A stretch of 64,000 bases of DNA from an uncultured Synechococcus sp. (lineage in GTDB: Bacteria; Cyanobacteriota; Cyanobacteriia; Phormidesmidales; Phormidesmidaceae), in assembly GCA_937911865.1 (NCBI GenBank), contig CALDSK010000166.1:1-64000 (forward strand), given 5' to 3'. The first letter of the stretch is position 1. The number at the start of each line of letters is the position of its first letter. The notes beneath the pieces are model-generated. The model did no database searches and was not told the origin of the DNA. It saw only the letters and a program-made list of their open reading frames with translations. Shown here piece after piece: positions 1 to 9,350 of this stretch. The position numbers and the translations under genes are program-made.

Positions 1-306
1 ATGTTGGGCGTTCACCCTGATTACTTTCTGGTGTTTATGGTTAGTCGACTCGCGCCGGATAAGTCTACAGAGCGCATGGTGTTTGACTTTGTGGGGGATG
101 CGGCGATGACGCCAGAAAATGAGGCGCTGCGGCACTTGCCTATCGACCTGTGGCAAGAGACTAATGACGAAGATGTTGTCATGATTGAGCGAATGCAGGC
201 GGGGCGTCAGTCGCCAGGATTTGACGGTGGCTGTTTTTCTCCAGCGTTGGAGAGGCCGGTCTATCAGTTTCAGCAGAAAATTGCGCAAAGTGTTCAATCG
301 CTCTAG
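1..306 (+). CDS. C-terminal end of a Rieske-type aromatic-ring-hydroxylating/glycine betaine oxygenase alpha subunit (partial)
   Basis: This open frame is already open at the first base, so the ATG at base 1 is probably internal and the N-terminal Rieske [2Fe-2S] part lies upstream of the window. The visible 101 residues resemble the C-terminal part of the catalytic domain in the choline monooxygenase, GbcA and CntA group. The segment W-Q-E-T-N-D-E-D, followed by R-Q-S-P-G-F and C-F-S-P-A-L-E, is the typical tail of these mononuclear-iron oxygenases. A dimethylglycine-dehydrogenase-like gene starts 29 bp downstream, which supports a role in N-demethylation of a quaternary amine such as glycine betaine. 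The substrate is inferred from context. No cluster ligands are visible in this fragment. Confidence 0.72.
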   Translation: MLGVHPDYFLVFMVSRLAPDKSTERMVFDFVGDAAMTPENEALRHLPIDLWQETNDEDVVMIERMQAGRQSPGFDGGCFSPALERPVYQFQQKIAQSVQSL

Positions 307-335
307 TTCAGACCCTTCTAATGGAGATTTGACCA

Positions 336-2774
336 ATGAAAGCTGAGGTGAGAACTGAGGCAGCTGTTGTTGTTATTGGTGCGGGTATCGTTGGCTGTAG
401 CACCGTTTACCATCTGGCTAAGCTGGGTTGGAGAAATATTGTTGTTGTCGAGCAAGGACCACTGTTTGCAACAGGCGGTTCAACCTCGCATGCGCCAGGG
501 CTGGTGTTTCAAACAAATGCCTCGAAAACGATGACTCAGCTGGCAAAATATACGGTTGAGCTATACAGCCAGCTGAGTACAGCAGAAGGTCCAGCATTTT
601 ACCCTGTAGGCGGTATTGAAGTGGCCTATACCGAGGAACGCATGGCTGAGCTGCATCGAAAGCTGGGCTGGGCAAAGGCTTGGGGGGTAGAAGATGCTCG
701 CTTGTTGCAGCCTGCTGACGTGAAAGCCAAGGTGCCGCTGATAGACGAAACTAAAATTTTGGGCGGTTATTTTGTTCCGACAGACGGTATTGCTAAAGCG
801 CTGCGGGCATCTGAGGCGATGGCAACCGATGCGATAGAAGCAGGTGCCGCTGACTTTTATGGCCATACGACTGTGCAGGATATTGAGGTAGTAGCAGGTC
901 AGGTAAACGCTGTACTCACTGACAAAGGTCGGATTGAAACCGATAAGGTGCTGGTATGTGCAGGCATCTGGGGCCCGCGCATTGGGCGTATGGTCGGTGA
1001 GGTCATTCCGCTGACGCCGGTACAGCATCAGTATGTTCAGACCGGCCCTATTCCAGCGTTAGCAGGTACAACAGAAGAAGTGGTGCAGCCGATGGTTCGC
1101 CATCAGGACCATGCGATGTATTTTCGTCAGCATGGAGACTGTTGGGGAATCGGCTCTTATCAGCATGAGCCGATGCTGCTAGATCCAGAGAATATCTTGC
1201 CCTATGCCGAAGCCCCCGTAATGCCTTCAGTACGGCCTTTCACTGAAGAACACTTTGCCGCGGCCTGGCAATCGACAACAGAGCTTTTTCCGGCGCTGGC
1301 AACGGCTGAGTTGACCGCTAAAATGAATGGTCTTTTCTCTTTTACCCCAGATAGTGGGTCGGTGGTCGGAGAATCGGCTAAGACCAAGGGATTCTGGGTA
1401 GCAGAGGCCGTGTGGGTTACCCACGGTGGCGGTGTTGGCAAGGTGGTTGCTGAACTGATGACGACGGGCGTGCCTAGCTGGAATATCCATGAGCTAGATA
1501 TGCACCGCTTTCCAGCGGTATGTAAAAGCAGCGACTACATCTTGAAGGCTGGAGCGCAGCAGTATGACGAAGTGTATGACATCATTCATCCGCTAGATCA
1601 ACAGACGCATTCGCGGGAGCTGCGGGTAAGTCCGTTTTACCCTCGGCTAAAAGCGCTGGGCGCAAAGTTTGTTTTCAGCGGTGGCTGGGAGCGGCCCCAG
1701 TGGTTTAAATCAAATGTGGGGCTGTTGGAAGAGTACGCTATTCCGCCTAGATCGGGCTGGGCTGCAAAAAACTGGTCGCTCATTCAGGGAGCCGAACATT
1801 TGGCCACGGGCGATCGCGCCGCGCTCTACGACCTTACCCCTTTTGCCAAATTCGAGATCACGGGTCCTGGCGTGGTAGCTTACCTGCAAACTCTTTGCGC
1901 TAACGACGTCGATAAGCCTATGGGTAGGGTGATTTACACCTCCATGCTAGACGAGAACGGTGGCATAATGTGCGACCTGACCGTGAGCCGACTTGAATCA
2001 GAAAAATACTGGGTCATTACGGGCGGCGCGGTGCATGGCCACGACTTGGTTTGGCTACAAAAGCATTTGCCAGCAGATGGCTCAGTGCGAATTGCAGATG
2101 TTTCATCCAGCTACTGCTGCTTAGGCCTGTGGGGGCCCAAAGCGCCTGACATTTTACAGGCGGTGACAGCAACCGATCTTTCTAAAGCTGCCTTTAAACC
2201 TTTCACACATCAGACCTTTTATGTGGGCCACGTTCCGGTACGGGCGGTGCGCGTCTCTTACGTAGGTGAAGACGGCTGGGAGCTTTATGCACCGACAGAG
2301 TCGGGGCTACAGCTGTGGGATTTGCTGTGGGCTGCGGGCCAAGACGATGGCCTAATTGCCGCAGGGCTCGGCGCTTTTGAATCGCTGCGGCTGGAAAAAG
2401 GATTTTTGTACTGGGGGCACGATATTCACACAGAGTACGAGCCTTATGAAGCTGGGCTCGGTTTTGCGGTTAAACCGGAAAAAGGAGACTTTATTGGTAA
2501 AGAAGCGCTGCTACGCCGGAAGAATTACGCCAGTCGGAAACTTTGTTTCTTGGTTTTGGACGATCCGAAAGCGATCGTCATGGGCAAAGAGCCTGTTTTA
2601 GCTGAAGACGGTAAAGTACTGGGCTACGCAACTAGCGCGGGGTATGGCTATAGGCTGGGCAAATGCATTGTTTATGCCTATTTACCGTTGGGCTATGCGC
2701 ACCCGGGCACTCAGGTTGCGGTTGAATACTTTGGTCAGCGGCTGCCGGCTACTGTCGTTGAGAAGTTGCTGTAG
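336..2774 (+). CDS. Dimethylglycine/sarcosine dehydrogenase-like FAD protein with GcvT-type folate domain
   Basis: This 812-residue protein matches the dimethylglycine/sarcosine dehydrogenase family in length and order. An N-terminal FAD Rossmann motif (V-I-G-A-G-I-V-G, residues about 13-20) is followed by a DAO-type oxidase domain to about residue 400. The C-terminal half is a GcvT/aminomethyltransferase fold that would take up the released one-carbon unit on tetrahydrofolate. The G-S-T-S-H-A-P-G segment puts His52 where relatives attach FAD covalently. The start ATG has a GGAG 10 bases upstream. It follows a Rieske oxygenase end by 29 bp, so the two are probably co-transcribed and act in sequence: betaine to dimethylglycine to sarcosine. 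The exact substrate (dimethylglycine or sarcosine) cannot be told from sequence. Confidence 0.85.
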   Translation: MKAEVRTEAAVVVIGAGIVGCSTVYHLAKLGWRNIVVVEQGPLFATGGSTSHAPGLVFQTNASKTMTQLAKYTVELYSQLSTAEGPAFYPVGGIEVAYTEERMAELHRKLGWAKAWGVEDARLLQPADVKAKVPLIDETKILGGYFVPTDGIAKALRASEAMATDAIEAGAADFYGHTTVQDIEVVAGQVNAVLTDKGRIETDKVLVCAGIWGPRIGRMVGEVIPLTPVQHQYVQTGPIPALAGTTEEVVQPMVRHQDHAMYFRQHGDCWGIGSYQHEPMLLDPENILPYAEAPVMPSVRPFTEEHFAAAWQSTTELFPALATAELTAKMNGLFSFTPDSGSVVGESAKTKGFWVAEAVWVTHGGGVGKVVAELMTTGVPSWNIHELDMHRFPAVCKSSDYILKAGAQQYDEVYDIIHPLDQQTHSRELRVSPFYPRLKALGAKFVFSGGWERPQWFKSNVGLLEEYAIPPRSGWAAKNWSLIQGAEHLATGDRAALYDLTPFAKFEITGPGVVAYLQTLCANDVDKPMGRVIYTSMLDENGGIMCDLTVSRLESEKYWVITGGAVHGHDLVWLQKHLPADGSVRIADVSSSYCCLGLWGPKAPDILQAVTATDLSKAAFKPFTHQTFYVGHVPVRAVRVSYVGEDGWELYAPTESGLQLWDLLWAAGQDDGLIAAGLGAFESLRLEKGFLYWGHDIHTEYEPYEAGLGFAVKPEKGDFIGKEALLRRKNYASRKLCFLVLDDPKAIVMGKEPVLAEDGKVLGYATSAGYGYRLGKCIVYAYLPLGYAHPGTQVAVEYFGQRLPATVVEKLL

Positions 2775-2842
2775 CACAGGTACATAAAGGGGGCAGCTAT
2801 GCGCCGAATGCACCGACGATAGCTATACTTTGGGCTGTAGAC

Positions 2843-2870
2843 TGCTAAGGGCCTTTTGCTAAGGGCCTGA
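2843..2870. repeat. 14-bp direct repeat, two copies
   Basis: Two adjacent copies of TGCTAAGGGCCT plus two bases (2843-2856 and 2857-2870) lie in the 117-bp gap before the calcium ATPase gene. This is one of many short tandem duplications in the window. The gap shows no clear ribosome binding site for the downstream gene. Confidence 0.8.
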
Positions 2871-2891
2871 TAGCATACTCGGCCCCGCCCT

Positions 2892-5801
2892 ATGACCTCA
2901 GCTTCCTCTTCTGTAAATCCTGCTAACTCTGCGGTTAAGTCTCCTGATACTCCACAGGCTCAGCCGTGGCATTCCCTAGGCGTTAAACAGGCGATCGCAG
3001 CACTACAGGCAGATGAAGAGACGGGTCTATCGAACCAAGCGGCAAAGCAGCGACTAACGGACTACGGCACCAATGAGCTCAAGGAAACTGGCGGCCGTAG
3101 CCGATTGGAGATTTTACTCGATCAGTTTGCAGATGTGATGCTGCTTATGCTGATCGCGGTGGCTATTGTTGCGGCAGTGCTAGACATGCGGGCCGGAACG
3201 TTTCCCAAAGATGCGATCGCCATTATGGCCATCGTCATCCTCAACGCCGTGCTGGGCTACTTGCAAGAAAGTCGTGCTGAAGAAGCTTTGGCTGCGCTGA
3301 AGAGTCTTTCTGCGCCGGATGTTAACGTTTTGCGCGATGGGCACAGGCAACAGATTCCGGCTAAGACAATAGTGCCTGGCGACATCATGCTAATAGAAGC
3401 GGGCGATCAGGTGGCAGCGGATGGTCGGCTGATAGAAACTGCCACACTGCAAGTGAGAGAATCTGCGCTGACGGGTGAGGCGATCGCAGTCGAAAAAGAC
3501 GCACATATGACGCTAGCAGAAGACAGCGCCCTAGCCGAGCGAAAGAATCTCGTATTTCAGGGGACAGAGATTGTTCATGGGCGCGGTAAAGTGCTGGTAA
3601 CCCGCACCGGCATGGGCACAGAGCTGGGCAAAATTGCCACGATGATTCAGTCGGTGTCTGTGCTGGCGACACCCTTACAGCAGCGATTGAAACAGCTGGG
3701 TAATACGCTCGTGGCGGGTTCGCTGACGCTGGTGGCGCTGGTGGTGATTGGTGGCACAGTGGCGATGGGCTGGCCAGCCTTTGAAGAATTGCTAACGGTG
3801 TCATTAAGTATGGCAGTCGCCGTAGTGCCAGAAGGACTGCCCGCTGTCATTACGGTGACGCTTGCCCTGGGCACTCAAAGAATGGTGAAGCGGCAGGCTT
3901 TAATTCGCAGGCTGCCTGCGGTCGAGACATTGGGCTCGGTAACGACGATCTGCTCCGATAAAACGGGGACGCTGACGCAGAATAAGATGGTGGTGCAGTC
4001 GGTGCATACTGCCAGTTTGCCGTTTGAGAGAGACTATCAGGTAAGCGGTGAAGGCTACGCACCTACAGGTGAGTTTCGATGGCAAGAGCAGCCGATTGAG
4101 CCGTTGACTAAGCCGACACTGGCTCTGTTGCTGTTGGACTGTGCGCTGTGTAATGATGCGGCTTTGCAGATGGAGGCGATCGCACTCAATGAAAAGCAGT
4201 GGAGTGAAAAACAGTGGAGTGAAAAGCAGTGGAGTGAAAAGCAATGGAGTGAAAAGCAGTGGGCGATTGTCGGTGATCCGACTGAGGGAGCACTGGTAAC
4301 GCTAGCCGCAAAAGCAGGACTAGAGAAAGCAAAGTTAGACTTTGAATTTCCGCGTAAAAGAGAGTTTCCTTTCTCGTCTGAGCGAAAGCGAATGAGCGTG
4401 GTGGTGAAGGTGCCAGAAACAAATCGGTTAGGCATCGATACGCCTGCAGCTGTCTTTGCAAAAGGGTCGGCAGAGCTGCTGCTCGCTTGCTGCAATCGAA
4501 TTGATCGACAGGCAGTGCCTTTGAATGAGCAAAGCCGTCAGGAGATTTTAGGCAAGGTCGATCAGCTGGCGGGTGAGGGAAAGCGAGTGCTGGGATTCGC
4601 CTATCGTCCGGTGGAACCAGGCAGCGCAGAGGTGCTGACAGAAGCGAAAGCGGAGAAGGATTTGATTTGGCTGGGACTGGTAGCGATGGCGGATGCGCCG
4701 CGCCCGGAGGTGATGGATGCGGTTGGCCGCTGTCAAAAAGCAGGCATTCGACCGGTGATGATCACAGGCGACCATCCGCTGACGGCAAAAGCGCTAGCGC
4801 TAGAATTAGGAATTATTAACCACAACAGTTCTGCTAATGCTTTTACCGGACAGCAGATAGAAGAGATGGATCAGCCGAAGCTAGAATCTGTTGTAGCCGA
4901 TACGAGTGTGTATGCGAGAGTTTCGCCCGAGCACAAGCTAAGAATTGTACAGGCTTTGCAGTCTCAGCAGCAGGTAGTGGCTATGACAGGAGATGGGGTA
5001 AACGACGCTCCGGCCCTAAAGCAGGCGGATATCGGAATTGCGATGGGTATCACTGGCACAGATGTGAGTAAAGAAGCGAGCGATATGGTGCTGCTAGATG
5101 ACAACTTTGCGTCGATTGTGGCAGCGGCAGAAGAGGGCAGGGTGGTCTATGGCAATATTCGTAAGTTTGTGAAATATATTTTGGGCAGTAATATTGGCGA
5201 GGTGATTACGATTGCACTCTCTCCTTTGCTGCTGCCGATTGTTGCCGTACCCCTGACGCCACTGCAAATTTTGTGGATGAATCTGGTGACTGACGGCTTC
5301 CCCGCTTTGGCGCTGGCGATGGAGCCCGCTGAGCCCAATATGATGGACCGCCCACCGCACGATCCAAAAGAGAGTATTTTTGCGCGGGGTCTAGGATTTT
5401 ATATGGTGCGTGTGGGCATTGTGTTCGCAATTTTGGCGGTATCGCTGATGCTATGGTCTTACGATTACACGCATCGGGTATTTGGCGGTGATTTATCGCC
5501 AGACCGGTGGAAGACGATGGTATTTACGATGCTGTGTTTATCGCAGATGGGGCATGCGATCGCCGTTCGATCTAGCCATCGCTTGGCGTTGGAAATGTCG
5601 CCATGGAGTAATCCGTTTGTGCTGTTAGCGGTGGTATTGACCTCAGTACTGCAGCTGCTGTTAATTTATGTGCCGGTACTACGAAACTTTTTAGGAACGG
5701 AGTTTATTTCGGTGACAGAGCTGATGATTTGTATAGGCTTTAGTCTGTTGTTGTTTGTATGGCTAGAGATGGAAAAACTACTTTTCCGGCGACGTGGGTA
5801 A
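2892..5801 (+). CDS. P2-type (calcium) cation-transporting ATPase
   Basis: This 969-residue protein is a full-length P-type ATPase of the SERCA/PMR1 (P2) group, which pumps Ca2+ or a related cation across the plasma membrane using ATP. In order it shows an N-terminal cation ATPase domain, paired transmembrane helices and the actuator motif T-G-E-A. The M4 ion-site motif P-E-G-L is near residue 313. The phosphorylated aspartate is in D-K-T-G-T-L-T (Asp356), followed by [15 protein letters not shown] near residue 699, and six C-terminal helices. P-E-G-L separates P2 calcium pumps from heavy-metal P1B pumps. An E-K-Q-W-S tandem repeat (residues about 434-458) is inserted in the nucleotide-binding domain just before G-D-P-T-E-G-A-L. 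It looks monocistronic. Ca2+ specificity is inferred from the family. Confidence 0.92.
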   Translation: MTSASSSVNPANSAVKSPDTPQAQPWHSLGVKQAIAALQADEETGLSNQAAKQRLTDYGTNELKETGGRSRLEILLDQFADVMLLMLIAVAIVAAVLDMRAGTFPKDAIAIMAIVILNAVLGYLQESRAEEALAALKSLSAPDVNVLRDGHRQQIPAKTIVPGDIMLIEAGDQVAADGRLIETATLQVRESALTGEAIAVEKDAHMTLAEDSALAERKNLVFQGTEIVHGRGKVLVTRTGMGTELGKIATMIQSVSVLATPLQQRLKQLGNTLVAGSLTLVALVVIGGTVAMGWPAFEELLTVSLSMAVAVVPEGLPAVITVTLALGTQRMVKRQALIRRLPAVETLGSVTTICSDKTGTLTQNKMVVQSVHTASLPFERDYQVSGEGYAPTGEFRWQEQPIEPLTKPTLALLLLDCALCNDAALQMEAIALNEKQWSEKQWSEKQWSEKQWSEKQWAIVGDPTEGALVTLAAKAGLEKAKLDFEFPRKREFPFSSERKRMSVVVKVPETNRLGIDTPAAVFAKGSAELLLACCNRIDRQAVPLNEQSRQEILGKVDQLAGEGKRVLGFAYRPVEPGSAEVLTEAKAEKDLIWLGLVAMADAPRPEVMDAVGRCQKAGIRPVMITGDHPLTAKALALELGIINHNSSANAFTGQQIEEMDQPKLESVVADTSVYARVSPEHKLRIVQALQSQQQVVAMTGDGVNDAPALKQADIGIAMGITGTDVSKEASDMVLLDDNFASIVAAAEEGRVVYGNIRKFVKYILGSNIGEVITIALSPLLLPIVAVPLTPLQILWMNLVTDGFPALALAMEPAEPNMMDRPPHDPKESIFARGLGFYMVRVGIVFAILAVSLMLWSYDYTHRVFGGDLSPDRWKTMVFTMLCLSQMGHAIAVRSSHRLALEMSPWSNPFVLLAVVLTSVLQLLLIYVPVLRNFLGTEFISVTELMICIGFSLLLFVWLEMEKLLFRRRG
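4191..4262 (+). repeat. In-frame 15-bp tandem repeat (EKQWS) inside the calcium ATPase gene
   Basis: Four full copies and one partial copy of GAAAAGCAGTGGAGT with few substitutions encode (E-K-Q-W-S)x4 then E-K-Q-W. The tract sits in a surface region of the nucleotide-binding domain and keeps the frame. Near-identical copies suggest recent slippage expansion. The antisense open frames here come only from the repeat. Confidence 0.95.
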
Positions 5802-5807
5802 GCCCGC

Positions 5808-5900
5808 GTTTCTCTTCTTCTTTAGTTTCTCTTCTTCTTTGGTTTCTCTTCTTCTTTATATGAATTAGTAACAGAACTTATATGAATTGGTAACAGAGCC
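5808..5900. repeat. Intergenic tandem repeats: 17 bp x3 followed by 22 bp x2
   Basis: Just after the ATPase stop codon, a pyrimidine-rich 17-bp unit (GTTTCTCTTCTTCTTT plus one base) occurs three times (5808-5858). A 22-bp unit beginning TATATGAATT then occurs twice (5857-5900). The repeats fill most of the 155-bp gap before the peptidase gene. No terminator hairpin is obvious. Confidence 0.9.
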
Positions 5901-5956
5901 GTTCATTTTCCGGTACACGTGTAACCATAGAGGCAGCTGCTCCATTCACTGCTCAA

Positions 5957-7828
5957 ATGATTATGCAAACTGCTACCCGCCCTAATACCTATTCACTGCT
6001 GTGGGACAATTCTCAGTTTTTTACCGGCACAGATGATCCCAAAATTACGGCAGCAGTAGAAGACGTTAAAGACGCGATCGCCATCCTCACCACACAATGC
6101 CAACCCTTCACCCTCCTCGCCGAACTCGCCGAAGACGTCAGCCCCGACGACGACACTGACCTCATCGGAAAAATCCGCACCATCCACCAGCAGCGCACCG
6201 AGCTCAATAAAAAGCTAGGCAACCTCAGCACCTACATCTACACCGCGCTGAGCACAAACACACAAGACCCTCACGCCAGCACCTGGAAACCCATCCTCCA
6301 ACAGCTCAGCGCCGAACTCTCTCAGGCGCTCACCCCACTCAACGTCTTCCTCACCCGCGCCAGCGAAGTCTTCATCAGCCACCTACTCGCCGATCCGGCT
6401 CTTGCCGAGACGGCCTTTCTCATTCACCACCAGCGTCAGCTAAAAGACCAGCTCCTCAGCGTCAGCGAAGAACAGCTTATTACCGGCCTCGCCACCAATG
6501 GCCTACACACCTGGGGAAACCTCTACAGCGAACTGGCTGGAACGCTAAAGTGCACAGTCCAAGGCGAAACCATGGGATTAGCCAAGGCAGCCAACCTGCT
6601 CAGCCATCCCGAATCTGCCACCCGTAAAGCCGCCTGGAAAGGCACCAGAGCCGCCTGGGAAACCCAACAAAGCGCTGTCGCCGCCGGGCTCAACGCCATC
6701 ACCGGCTGGCGGCTAGAAGAAACCGAAAAACGCGCCGCCCAGCGCAAGCTGCACTACTTAGATAAAAGCTGTCACCAAAGCAGAATTTCTCGCGCCACCC
6801 TAGACGCTTTGATAGAGACCACTTATCAGCAGCGCGAAATCGGGCAGCGAGCCCTCACAGCAATGGCCAAGGCCATCGGTCAACCTCAAGCGCACCCCTG
6901 GGATTTAATGGCACCCGCGCCTACACAAAAAGAGGCAAAAGGAGACACGGAAAATATCTCTTTTGAAGCTGCGATCGCCCTCATCGCCGACGCCTTCAAC
7001 CGCCTCACGCCCGAAATGGGAGACTTCGCCATCATGATGGCCAAAAAAGGCTGGATCGACGGCGCACCCACACCCAACCGAGCAACCGGCGCATACTGCA
7101 CCAAATTTTCTGACCCACGCGAGCCGCGTATATTCATGACCTACGAAAACACCATGAATAACGTGCTCACCCTCGCCCATGAACTCGGCCACGCTTGGCA
7201 CAACTGGGTGATGAGAGACCTCGCACCCACCCAGTGCCGCTACCCCATGACCCTTGCTGAAACCGCCAGCATCTTTGCTGAAACGCTCGTTCGCGAAGCC
7301 CTGATGGAGAAAGCCGCCACTCCAGAGCAAAAGCTAGAAATTGCCTGGCAAGACGCGCAAAGCGCAGCTGTCTTCTTGCACAACATTCCCGCTCGCTTCG
7401 AGTTTGAAAAACGATAGGTAGAAGCAAGCAAAGTCGGCGCACTTCGCCCCACCCAACTGCGCGAAATGATGAGCGAAAGCTGGAAAATGTGGTACGAAGA
7501 CAGCCTCAGCGAAGTCGACGATCTATTCTGGGCCAGCAAGCTTCACTTCTCCATCTCCAGTCTCGGTTTCTACAACTACCCCTACCTCTTCGGCTACCTC
7601 TTCAGCCTCGGCATCTACGCCCAGCAGCCCGTTTACGGCAGCCAGTTTAACCAGCGCTACACAGATTTACTACGCGATACTGGCACAATGACGGCAGAAG
7701 ACGTTGTTCAGCACCATCTACAAAAAGATCTCAGTCAGCCTCAGTTCTGGCAAGATAGTCTTGCAATTGTAGAAAAATCTGTTGCTCAATTTGAACAGCT
7801 TGTAGATGATATCACCAACAGAAAGTAA
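5957..7828 (+). pseudogene. M3-family oligoendopeptidase F-like metallopeptidase, interrupted by one in-frame TAG
   Basis: Two open segments in the same reading frame (5957-7417 and 7418-7828) together give a normal M3 peptidase of about 620 residues. The first carries the zinc motif H-E-L-G-H (His408 to His412). The second carries the conserved C-terminal G-F-Y-N-Y-P-Y-L-F-G-Y substrate-binding region. The only lesion is TAG at 7415-7417, after F-E-F-E-K-R, where relatives have an aromatic residue (F-Y-E-A or similar). One base change from TAC or TAT would explain it. The downstream part has its own ATG at 7466, but neither half would be a complete enzyme. Codon use is richer in C-ending codons than in the flanking genes. 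It may be a recent pseudogene, a sequencing error or a readthrough gene. Confidence 0.85.
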
Positions 7829-7880
7829 GGTGGAATAATCTTCATGTTTGATTTATCTGCGGGCGTTGAAAGACTCTTAA

Positions 7881-7908
7881 AAGTAGCGTAATTCAAGTAG
7901 CGTAATTG
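7881..7908. repeat. 14-bp direct repeat between convergent genes
   Basis: AAGTAGCGTAATT plus one base occurs twice in a row (7881-7894 and 7895-7908) in the 98-bp gap between the M3 peptidase and the leftward glycosyl-hydrolase-like gene. Confidence 0.8.
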
Positions 7909-7926
7909 CGATAAGGTATTCATTTA

Positions 7927-9189
7927 TCATTCAGCTTCCCATACCGCTCGAAACTTTGCTGCGGTTTCTTCCGGCTGACCCGCAGAAGGAAACAACAGTA
8001 CGCTCTTCACCTGAGGGTTATTCGCCAAAACTGCTAGCCGTTCAAACTGGTTATCCGAAATAGCGATTCCCTCATTCTGCTGTACATAGTCCATTTCCAC
8101 ATCAAAGTTATTATCGTTGTACACCTGAATAAACGCCCTATCTACCTGCCAGTTCGCCCAGTCTGCATCGAAGTAGCGCTTGCCCCAGTAAGGATTGTGA
8201 TGGCACACATCAAAACTAATTTTCGGGCTTGTTGTCTTCACCGCAGAGCGCAGTGACAGCATAAAAGCAGTAAGCTGTGGCGTTCTATCTTCATCGCCCG
8301 GCAGCTCTTTGTGGTAGCCCACATAGTCATCCCACTGCACCGCATCAATTGTCGGATACTTGCGCGCAAACTCTGCCGAAATATCCGCAAAGTACTTAGC
8401 CACTTCCGGATTTTCCACATCCAAAATGTAATGGTCCACGCTCGGATAGGTCTTATCAATGCCTGGCACAAACCAGCCCTTACGAGTCGCAATTTCAAAA
8501 ATTGGACTGTTCTTATCTAGCTTAATGCCCTTCTCAAAATACGCATGTACCTGCATATTTTGCTTTTTAGCCTCATCTAGCATCCAGTCTAACCACTGAT
8601 CTTCAAACAGATTTGGACAGCTAGAAAAGCCAAACTTCGCCTGCATCACGTCGCTCTGGTACATCGTGCAGCCGTTGCCCCAAACGCCGTGAATAATGGT
8701 GTTAATACCCTGAGCCTTGTAGTAACGAACGCGATCGCGAATCGTTGATTCACTCGCCCGGTTCGTCACTTGATACCGACTCAAATAAATTCCTCGAATC
8801 TCTTTCGATGCCCAAGCGGTAGGTAGCGCGGGTTCAGCAACGACAGCTTCTATCGAATCGGGAACATCTGGCATATCTGGCGGCGGCGGTGGCGGCGGCT
8901 CTGCCACACTGCCCGCATCAGAGCCTGTATAACCCTCTACGGGCTCTGATGGCTCAGCGTTAGGAATCCCTGCTGGCAGTTCAACCGGTGTAAAGACTGG
9001 CGCGTCCGGATCTTCTTCTAACAAACTCTTCGCAACCGCAACCAAATCTCCATCTCTAGCCGTGTCAATATCTATCCGATGCAGCCGAGGAACCAGCCAC
9101 CAGCCACTGCCCACCGTAATAGCTATCAAAAGTAGAAGAAAAGAGCCACAGCCACAGCCGGACTTTTTCTTTTTCGGTGAAGCAGACAT
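7927..9189 (-). CDS. Membrane-anchored glycosyl hydrolase-like (GHL10-type) protein, copy 1
   Basis: This 420-residue protein starts with a Lys-rich stretch and one hydrophobic segment (residues about 17-33, preceded by C-G-C-G), so it is probably anchored with its bulk outside the cytoplasm. A Pro-rich linker (seven prolines in a row) leads to a TIM-barrel domain of the GHL10 type. That domain opens with K-E-I-R-G-I-Y-L-S-R-Y and contains G-I-N-T-I-I-H-G-V-W-G, V-H-A-Y-F-E-K-G and D-A-V-Q-W-D-D-Y, the acidic cluster typical of the family. The polysaccharide substrate is unknown. A close paralogue lies directly upstream on the same strand, which points to tandem duplication. A DUF4015-like hydrolase fold is an alternative name for the same kind of domain. 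Confidence 0.75.
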   Translation of the reverse strand: MSASPKKKKSGCGCGSFLLLLIAITVGSGWWLVPRLHRIDIDTARDGDLVAVAKSLLEEDPDAPVFTPVELPAGIPNAEPSEPVEGYTGSDAGSVAEPPPPPPPDMPDVPDSIEAVVAEPALPTAWASKEIRGIYLSRYQVTNRASESTIRDRVRYYKAQGINTIIHGVWGNGCTMYQSDVMQAKFGFSSCPNLFEDQWLDWMLDEAKKQNMQVHAYFEKGIKLDKNSPIFEIATRKGWFVPGIDKTYPSVDHYILDVENPEVAKYFADISAEFARKYPTIDAVQWDDYVGYHKELPGDEDRTPQLTAFMLSLRSAVKTTSPKISFDVCHHNPYWGKRYFDADWANWQVDRAFIQVYNDNNFDVEMDYVQQNEGIAISDNQFERLAVLANNPQVKSVLLFPSAGQPEETAAKFRAVWEAE

Positions 9190-9303
9190 AGCAATACACA
9201 GGCGAGCATCATATCAAACGGAAACTTCATAGCCCAACTAATCAATTCCGTACGATGTTAGAATGCCCGCCCTGACTACAGCCAAACCTTTCAGTCAGTA
9301 TTG

Positions 9304-9350
9304 CAAGATATCTAGAGAGCAAGATATCTAGAGTACAAGATACCTAGCGG
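9304..9350. repeat. 16-bp tandem repeat (AAGATATCTAGA core), three copies
   Basis: Three degenerate copies of a unit containing CAAGATATCTAGAG run across the 3' end of the second glycosyl-hydrolase-like gene, so the last copy supplies part of its stop region. It lies between the two paralogues. Confidence 0.8.

Noticed and set aside
4055..4495. Long antisense open frames across the calcium ATPase repeat
   Set aside because: They are created by the 15-bp unit, which has no stop codon in the antisense frames. The sense frame carries all family motifs.
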